33,219 nucleotides of DNA from an uncultured bacterium (GTDB lineage: Bacteria; Planctomycetota; UBA1135; GCA-002686595), in NCBI GenBank assembly GCA_938030175.1, contig CALHGQ010000159.1, positions 1-33,219 of the forward strand, in the 5' to 3' direction. Positions 30,571-33,219 of the stretch are shown here, one piece after another. Each line of letters opens with the position of its first letter. Position 1 is the stretch's first letter. Position numbers and translations under genes: made by a program. The notes under the pieces are model-generated. The model had not been told where the DNA came from. It worked only from the letters and a program-made list of their open reading frames with translations, and ran no database searches.

Positions 30571-31209
30571 GTGTGGGGGTCCTGGTACATTCGCGCCGCC
30601 TTGTCTTCCCCAAGCTCACCACTGGTTCTCGGGTCATCCTCGCGATACCGCGCCGAATTGCTGACGCGTCTCGGGGTCCCGTTCACGCAGACCTCACCGA
30701 ACGTCAACGAGCTTTCCTACGACGATCGGTTCGCAGAGATCCCCGCCGAAGACTTCGCGCTGCTGCTCGCCCGGGCGAAAGCGACCGCGCTGATCCAGAG
30801 GGACGGCGACCGCTGGCTACTTTGCGCGGACCAAGTTGGCGTCCTTGAGGTGGACGGGGAGCGCGTCCTCTTGCGCAAGCCCGGCACGCCCGAAGCCTGC
30901 GTCGACCAGCTCATGGAGCTCTCTGGCCGTACCCATCGGCTGGTCAATGGCATCGTGCTCCACTCGGAGATCGACGGAAAGGAGCTCACAGCGATCGACG
31001 TCCAAACGCTCACCATGCGGGCGTTCGATCGAGCCGAGGCCGAGGCGTACGTGGCGCTGCGTTCGCCCCTCGACTGCGCGGGCGGCTACCGCATCGAGGA
31101 CGAGGGGATCCGGCTGTTCGAGAGCATCGACAGCCGCGACTACACGGGGATCATCGGCTTGCCGTTGATCGCGACGGCCCGCCTGTTCCGCGAGGCTGGG
31201 TTGCTCTAG
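30571..31209 (+). CDS. maf: Maf/YceF-like nucleoside triphosphate pyrophosphatase
   Basis: This 212-aa protein (if started at the GTG at 30571) is a cytoplasmic house-cleaning enzyme that hydrolyses non-canonical or modified nucleoside triphosphates to monophosphates. The family signatures are LVLGSSSRYRAELL (normally SxSPRR; Pro is replaced here), LLLARAKATAL, the catalytic-Asp motif CADQVGVLEVDG, LRKPGTPE, LSGRTHRLVNG, and near the end the CAGGYRIEDEG...GIIGLPLIAT segment. This is more like the YceF (m7GTP) subgroup than the dTTP/UTP subgroup. No in-frame ATG exists upstream of the first motif. TTG at 30601 (202 aa) is an equally good start by family length. A stable hairpin with a TACG tetraloop ends 4 nt before the GTG and could limit initiation. 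Confidence 0.88.
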   Translation: MWGSWYIRAALSSPSSPLVLGSSSRYRAELLTRLGVPFTQTSPNVNELSYDDRFAEIPAEDFALLLARAKATALIQRDGDRWLLCADQVGVLEVDGERVLLRKPGTPEACVDQLMELSGRTHRLVNGIVLHSEIDGKELTAIDVQTLTMRAFDRAEAEAYVALRSPLDCAGGYRIEDEGIRLFESIDSRDYTGIIGLPLIATARLFREAGLL

Positions 31210-31256
31210 GGGGTCTGCTCCGGGGGTCTGCTCTGGGGGGGGGGCTGCCTCTGGGG
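31209..31256 (+). repeat. G-rich 13-bp tandem repeat, possible G-quadruplex
   Basis: GGGGGTCTGCTCC (31209-31221) and GGGGGTCTGCTCT (31222-31234) are followed by a run of ten G (31235-31244), CTGCCTCT and GGGG. Four or more G-tracts on one strand, right after the maf stop codon and between convergent genes, could form a G-quadruplex. Replication slippage in the G10 run is likely. Confidence 0.65.
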
Positions 31257-31311
31257 TCAGCACCCGGCAGCGGCGCCCCGCGATGCGCGCGCTGCGAAGA
31301 GTGCCCGCTAC

Positions 31312-32289
31312 CTAGCGCGACTCCTTGAGCCAGCCCGCAGCTTCCACCGCGTAGTAGGTGAGGATCATGTCGGCGCCTGCGCGCTTGATGCCGGTCAAGC
31401 TCTCAAGTGCTACCGCGCGCCGATCGAGCCATCCCGACTGGGCGGCGGCCTCGATCATCAGGTATTCACCGGACACCTGGTACGCCGCGACGGGGAGCGT
31501 CGTCGCGTCACGCATCTCCCGGATGATGTCGAGGTACGGCCCGGCGGGCTTGACCATGACCATGTCGGCGCCCTCGGCCTCGTCGAGGAGCAGCTCGCGC
31601 AGCGCTTCGATACGGTTGCGCGGATCCATCTGGTAGGTCTTCTTGTCCCCAGCTTTGGGCGCTGAGTCGAGCGCTCCGCGGAAGGGACCGTAGAACGAAG
31701 ACGCGTACTTCGCGGTATAGGAGAGCAATCCGACGTTCTCGAAGCCCTCATAGTCGAGGGTGGCGCGAATGCGGCCGATGCGCCCGTCCATCATGTCGCT
31801 GGGCGCGATGATGTCGGCGCCCGCGCGGGCCTGGGCCAGGGACTGGGCCTCCAGCACCTCGATGGTCTCGTCGTTCAAGATGACACCGTCGTCCGAAACG
31901 ATGCCGTCGTGCCCGTCGCTGCTGTACGGATCCAGCGCCACGTCGGTGATGAGGGTGAGCTCTGGGAAACGGCTCTTCAGCGCCCGCAGCGTTTCCGGTA
32001 TGAGTCCCTCGTCGTTGCTCGCCTCCGTGCCGACCCGATCCTTCTTGGCATCGTCGATCTTTGGGAAGAGCACGATGCTCCGGATCCCGGCTTCAAGGGC
32101 GCGCTCTGCCGCCCCAAGAAGCCCCTGGGGCGACCACCGCGTCTGCCCCGGCATGGCCTCGATCGCCGTGTCGGTCCCGTCCGCATGGAGGAAGACCGGG
32201 TAGATCAGATCGGACGCGCTCAGCGAGGTCTCGTGAACGAGATCGCGGATCGCCTGGGTCCTGCGGTTGCGCCGGGGTCGTTGAAGCAT
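31312..32289 (-). CDS. hemB: Porphobilinogen synthase (delta-aminolevulinic acid dehydratase)
   Basis: This 325-aa protein is full length. It condenses two 5-aminolevulinate molecules to porphobilinogen, the second common step of tetrapyrrole synthesis. The two Schiff-base lysines are Lys194 (LLSYTAKYASSFYGPFR) and Lys247 (MVMVKPAGPYLDI). Other landmarks are LFPKIDD, IIAPSDMMDGRI and AAYQVSGEY. The metal-site segment is DVALDPYSSDGHDGI (116-130), with Asp where zinc enzymes have the three cysteines (DVCLC...HC). It should therefore be of the non-zinc (Mg2+/monovalent cation) class, as in Pseudomonas. It lies 78 bp downstream of folE2 on the same strand and is convergent with maf. Confidence 0.96.
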   Translation of the reverse strand: MLQRPRRNRRTQAIRDLVHETSLSASDLIYPVFLHADGTDTAIEAMPGQTRWSPQGLLGAAERALEAGIRSIVLFPKIDDAKKDRVGTEASNDEGLIPETLRALKSRFPELTLITDVALDPYSSDGHDGIVSDDGVILNDETIEVLEAQSLAQARAGADIIAPSDMMDGRIGRIRATLDYEGFENVGLLSYTAKYASSFYGPFRGALDSAPKAGDKKTYQMDPRNRIEALRELLLDEAEGADMVMVKPAGPYLDIIREMRDATTLPVAAYQVSGEYLMIEAAAQSGWLDRRAVALESLTGIKRAGADMILTYYAVEAAGWLKESR

Positions 32290-32307
32290 GCCCCGATTAT
32301 CGCGCCC

Positions 32308-32367
32308 TCAGCCCCCTAGGTCACGCCCCAAGTGGGCGCCCCGAGGGGCTGAAACCTCCGGCGAGGT
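32308..32367 (-). terminator. Hairpins between folE2 and hemB
   Basis: Directly after the folE2 stop (minus strand) is ACCTC-CGGC-GAGGT (32354-32367), a 5-bp stem. Beyond it TCAGCCCC (32308-32315) pairs with GGGGCTGA (32345-32352), enclosing GCCC/GGGC. They may terminate or attenuate transcription into hemB. Confidence 0.4.
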
Positions 32368-33219
32368 CTAACGGGACCAAGACGTCTCTGCGAACGCGTC
32401 GTGCCCGTGGATGCTCTCGAAGTTGCGAGCGTGGACGCGGAATGACTGCACGCGCTCGTCGTCCTGGAGTCGCGAAGCCACTCCGCGGACCATGTCCTCC
32501 ACGAACACCGGGTTCTCGTAGGCCTCCATGGTGATCCAGCGCTCGTCCGGGCGCTTCAGCACCGGGTAGATTCGGCATGAGGCGCTCTCCTCGGCGGCGT
32601 AGATCAGCTCGCCGAGGGGCATCGTCACCGGGAGACCGTCAGCGTCTTTCCTGGTGCGAACCTCCACGGTCAGGGCCCCGCGCTGGTTGTGCGCGCCGTA
32701 GTCGCTGATCTCTTTGCTGCAGGGGCACAGGCTCGTGACCGTCACGACCACCTTTTGGACGAGATCGATCGAGTCGCCGTCGATCGTGCCTACGAATCCG
32801 CAGTCCACGTCGATCATGCCCTTGGACTTCGTGACGGGGGCTTCGCGCTCCATGAAGAGCGGGAACTCGATGGCGAGCCGCGCCTCCTGGGCCTCCAGCC
32901 TGCTCTGCATCTCTCGGAGCATCGACACCATCGCGTCCGGGGAGAGTGCCCGCTCGTCCGCTTGGACGATCTCGATGAAGCGGCTCATGTGTGTGCCCTT
33001 CGACTCGGCCGGCACGGCGACGCTCATCTCCAGGTTGACGATCGTGGAGCGCTCGATCCCGTCGGGGTCGATGGCCGTGGCGGGATAGCGGACGTCCGTG
33101 ACGCCCGCGCGCTGGAGCACGATCCCGCGGGTGTCGCCGCGGCCTTGGACGTCCTCGAGTGGCGCCTGGGACGCTTTTTCGGGCCGATCGGGACCCTCAG
33201 AGAGTCGTCGGGGGTCAGA
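32368..33219 (-). CDS. folE2: GTP cyclohydrolase FolE2 (5' end outside window)
   Basis: The visible part is 283 codons and remains open to the right edge. An internal GTG at 33120 is not the start, because the conserved FolE2 N-terminal element LEDVQGRGDTRGIVLQRAGV is encoded upstream of and across it. FolE2 (COG1469) converts GTP to dihydroneopterin triphosphate, the first step of folate synthesis, and replaces zinc-dependent FolE. Landmarks are ESKGTHMSRF, the SLCPCSKEIS motif with the conserved Cys pair, HNQRGALTVEVR, and the YPVLKRPDERWITMEAYENP segment with FVEDMVR. Only a few N-terminal residues should be missing. It is followed by hemB on the same strand. Confidence 0.95.
   Translation of the reverse strand, partial: SDPRRLSEGPDRPEKASQAPLEDVQGRGDTRGIVLQRAGVTDVRYPATAIDPDGIERSTIVNLEMSVAVPAESKGTHMSRFIEIVQADERALSPDAMVSMLREMQSRLEAQEARLAIEFPLFMEREAPVTKSKGMIDVDCGFVGTIDGDSIDLVQKVVVTVTSLCPCSKEISDYGAHNQRGALTVEVRTRKDADGLPVTMPLGELIYAAEESASCRIYPVLKRPDERWITMEAYENPVFVEDMVRGVASRLQDDERVQSFRVHARNFESIHGHDAFAETSWSR

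Noticed and set aside
33118-33120. GTG as the start of folE2
   Set aside because: The conserved FolE2 N-terminal residues DVQGRGDTRGI are encoded in frame upstream, so the gene continues past the window edge.

Overview
The window looks like chromosomal DNA of a GC-rich, Gram-negative-type bacterium, most plausibly a member of the Planctomycetota. This is an inference. It rests on a tandem DUF1080 (3-keto-disaccharide hydrolase-type) protein, a secreted C-type cytochrome with a CxxCH site close to a distal Met, many large secreted proteins or lipoproteins of low complexity (PPC, Lamin-tail, RTX-like, SbsA-type Ig-like, Gly-rich), very short intergenic gaps and weak Shine-Dalgarno signals. No tRNA, rRNA, CRISPR array, transposase, integrase or phage gene was seen. 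The genes recognised are housekeeping genes mixed with envelope or extracellular proteins of unknown role.

Layout. 1-62: N-terminus of a minus-strand gene leaving the window. 223-2289 (minus): secreted PPC-type protein and a short-chain dehydrogenase (SDR). 2380-3756 (plus): multi-pass GT-C-like membrane protein, sharing a 4-nt CTAG stop with the convergent tandem DUF1080 protein (3753-5171). 5250-6584 (plus): anchored Ala-rich protein, convergent with a secreted endonuclease I carrying two Lamin-tail domains (6588-8501). 8644-9639 (minus): alpha/beta hydrolase. 9705-12959 (minus): carB. 13363-15528 (plus): propeller-like lipoprotein. 15660-16280 (minus): small integral membrane protein. 16374-17285 (plus): TPR lipoprotein. 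17364-18075 (minus): two small proteins. 20673-18214 (minus): compact SDR - MltA - MOSC cluster with a GTGA stop/start overlap. 20933-22216 (minus): RTX-like lipoprotein. 22304-23455 (minus): carboxypeptidase-regulatory-like protein. 23673-26879 (plus): giant Gly-rich lipoprotein. 26900-27742 (minus): cytochrome c fusion. 28085-30109 (minus): subtilase-like protein. 30571-31209 (plus): Maf/YceF-type pyrophosphatase. 31312-33219 (minus): hemB and a 5'-truncated folE2.

How the genes work together. The recognisable metabolic genes serve pyrimidine/arginine (carB), haem (hemB), folate (folE2) and nucleotide housekeeping (maf). HemB is the non-zinc metal-site type and FolE2 is the zinc-independent alternative to FolE, so this adjacent pair may be zinc-sparing. 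MltA acts on murein. The rest points to a cell that invests heavily in exported structural or degradative proteins.

Most unusual signals. (a) Two gene-free stretches flanking the subtilase gene contain long-range nested inverted repeats: 27946-28073, a three-way junction with 12-, 13- and 10-bp stems, and 30193-30566, several stems including a 14-bp long-range helix enclosing four hairpins. They look like structured RNA. (b) A degenerate repeat of about 45 nt occurs in six intergenic places, always in the same orientation. (c) A CxxxxN(S/T)TGNP domain is shared by two otherwise unrelated exported proteins, one of them a cytochrome. (d) The subtilase-like protein lacks Asp at the usual catalytic position. 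(e) A perfect 13-bp hairpin is built into the last codons of a convergent gene. All secondary structures were found by eye and have not been folded computationally.
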